NCBI GenBank assembly: GCA_944331885.1 | Contig: CALVJF010000011.1 | Span: 1 to 13,656 of the forward strand | Origin: an uncultured Bacilli bacterium | GTDB lineage: Bacteria > Bacillota_I > Bacilli_A > RF39 > UBA660 | DNA: 13,656 bases | Reading direction: 5' to 3' | In this document: piece by piece, positions 12,808-13,656 of the stretch | Position numbering within the stretch: position 1 is the first letter of the stretch | Layout of the letters: every line of letters begins with the position of its first letter | Notes under the pieces: generated by a model | Told to the model about the DNA's origin: nothing | Database searches by the model: none | Seen by the model: only the letters and a program-made list of their open reading frames with translations | Program-made: the position numbers and the translations under genes

Positions 12808-13471
12808 ATGTAGTTAAAGTTCCTTCTTCTAAATAGAAAATTTCATCACAATACTTTTTAATATTTGAGTTATGGCTGACAACTATTACACATTTTCCAG
12901 TACGACTGATGTCTTTTAAAAGTTTAAAAATCTCTTGTTCATGTTTAGAATCCAGATTGCCTGTTGGTTCATCAGCAATTATTATTTCTGGATCATTAAT
13001 TAGAGCCCGAATTATTGCGACTCTTTGACATTCACCACCAGATAATTGTTTGGGATTGTGATTAGCACGTTCTGATAAGCCAAACTCTTTTAATAAATTT
13101 TGAGCTTTTTTTAAATATTCATCTTTACTATATTTATTATTAATTATTGTGGGAAGAAGAATATTTTCTAAAGCAGTTAATTTATTATCGAGAAAGTAGT
13201 TTTGAAAAACAAAGCCAATTTTGTTATTACGAATTTTAGCAAGTTCTGTTTCATTATAATCATTAATATCTTTATTATCTAATAAATATTTGCCTTGAGT
13301 AGCTCTATCTAATAATCCTATAATATTCAGGAGAGTTGTTTTGCCACTACCACTTTCACCCATAATTGCATACATAGTAGATGGCTTAAAACTAATTGTT
13401 ATATCTTTTAAGGCAATTACAGGATTAGAACCTTTTTCGTCATAAATTTTGCTTATATTTTCCAAATACAT
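12791..13471 (-). CDS. ABC transporter ATP-binding subunit, MacB/LolD type
   Basis: This is the cytoplasmic ATPase that drives the adjacent permeases. The 226-residue product has every NBD motif: Walker A G38-E-S-G-S-G-K-T-T, Q-loop Q90, signature L143-S-G-G-E-C-Q-R150, Walker B I-I-I-A-D-E168-P-T, D-loop N-L-D and H-loop His200. Length and the LolD-like N-x-x-G-F-V-F-Q-N stretch fit the MacB/LolD/FtsE group. The ATG follows AGAGGTG and stands 12 bases after the stop of the first permease, and its end overlaps the second permease gene by 17 bases, so it lies between two permease genes in one transcript. Confidence 0.95.
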   Translation of the reverse strand: MYLENISKIYDEKGSNPVIALKDITISFKPSTMYAIMGESGSGKTTLLNIIGLLDRATQGKYLLDNKDINDYNETELAKIRNNKIGFVFQNYFLDNKLTALENILLPTIINNKYSKDEYLKKAQNLLKEFGLSERANHNPKQLSGGECQRVAIIRALINDPEIIIADEPTGNLDSKHEQEIFKLLKDISRTGKCVIVVSHNSNIKKYCDEIFYLEEGTLTTYENNH

Positions 13472-13483
13472 TTTAACACCTCT

Positions 13484-13656
13484 TTAATTATTAATCGTTT
13501 CAATAACTGATTCTTTAACTTTTTTTGCAATATCAAAATAAACATTTATTATTATGAAAACTAAACAGACAATAAAATAAATTATGACTGGTAAGAAAGA
13601 GATACGAATATTTATACCAGTGTAAGTAATATTTTGATTCAAAATAGCCATTAGTA
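13484..13656 (-). CDS. C-terminal end of a second FtsX-like permease (cut by window edge)
   Basis: The minus strand is open from the window edge to TAA at 13484-13486. The 57 visible residues contain a short outer stretch (N-Q-N-I-T-Y-T-G-I-N-I), one strong membrane segment (F-L-P-V-I-I-Y-F-I-V-C-L-V-F-I-I-I-N-V) and a basic cytoplasmic tail (D-I-A-K-K-V-K-E-S), the usual end of an ABC exporter permease. The gene immediately precedes the ATPase (12 bases), so it is likely the partner permease. Most of the protein is outside the window, so family assignment rests on context. Confidence 0.6.
   Translation of the reverse strand, partial: LMAILNQNITYTGINIRISFLPVIIYFIVCLVFIIINVYFDIAKKVKESVIETINN

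Overview
The window is strongly AT-rich, and its genes use the standard code: TAA, TAG and TGA all end genes and Trp is TGG. Ribosome binding sites are clear (GGAGG and, repeatedly, GGTGAT). Neighbourhoods such as rpsB-tsf-frr, lspA-rluD(ylyB), a ylmC/ymxH-type PRC-barrel gene, MurT/GatD and a YqgP/GluP-like rhomboid point to a low-GC Bacillota, probably a small-genome Bacilli/Erysipelotrichia or Tenericutes-adjacent lineage that still makes peptidoglycan and lipoproteins. The species cannot be named from the sequence.

Layout. 1-150: a tRNA-Arg(UCU) lacking only its first base, convergent with the block to its right, with two back-to-back hairpin terminators. 147-4107 (minus): rpsB and tsf form one unit, followed by a terminator and then a separately promoted unit of a Cys-less thioredoxin-fold protein, a DUF3298-like anchored protein and frr. 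pyrH, the usual neighbour between tsf and frr, is absent here. S2 carries an acidic linker plus a Rho_N-like domain at its C-terminus, and its mRNA has a structured leader. 4108-5742 (minus): a GNAT-like protein overlapping a membrane-protein gene, preceded by a small STAS-like protein. 5895-7996 (plus): murT and gatD. GatD lacks both catalytic residues and is also broken by one in-frame TAA. Between the STAS-like gene and murT lies an exact match to the WalR box, TGTAAA-N5-TGTAAA. 7995-9820 (minus): a membrane protein with a Gln/Asn/Pro-rich tail and a rhomboid protease. 9918-10238 (plus): a small membrane protein whose 3' end overlaps rluD. 10209-11577 (minus): lspA-rluD. 11674-11898: the PRC-barrel gene. 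11915-12088: an open frame with no start codon, probably a gene remnant. 12079-13656 (minus): an ABC exporter of the MacB/FtsX type, with the ATPase gene between two permease genes, the first running off the right edge.

How the genes fit together: most of the window serves translation (S2, EF-Ts, RRF, tRNA, an rRNA pseudouridine synthase) or the cell envelope (MurT/GatD, LspA, rhomboid, ABC permeases, small membrane proteins). The most unusual points are the glutaminase-dead, interrupted GatD beside an intact-looking MurT under a probable WalR box, the S2-Rho_N fusion with its structured leader, and the start-less reading frame beside the ABC transporter. No gap longer than about 180 bases lacks a gene call, and I saw no CRISPR, insertion sequence or prophage.
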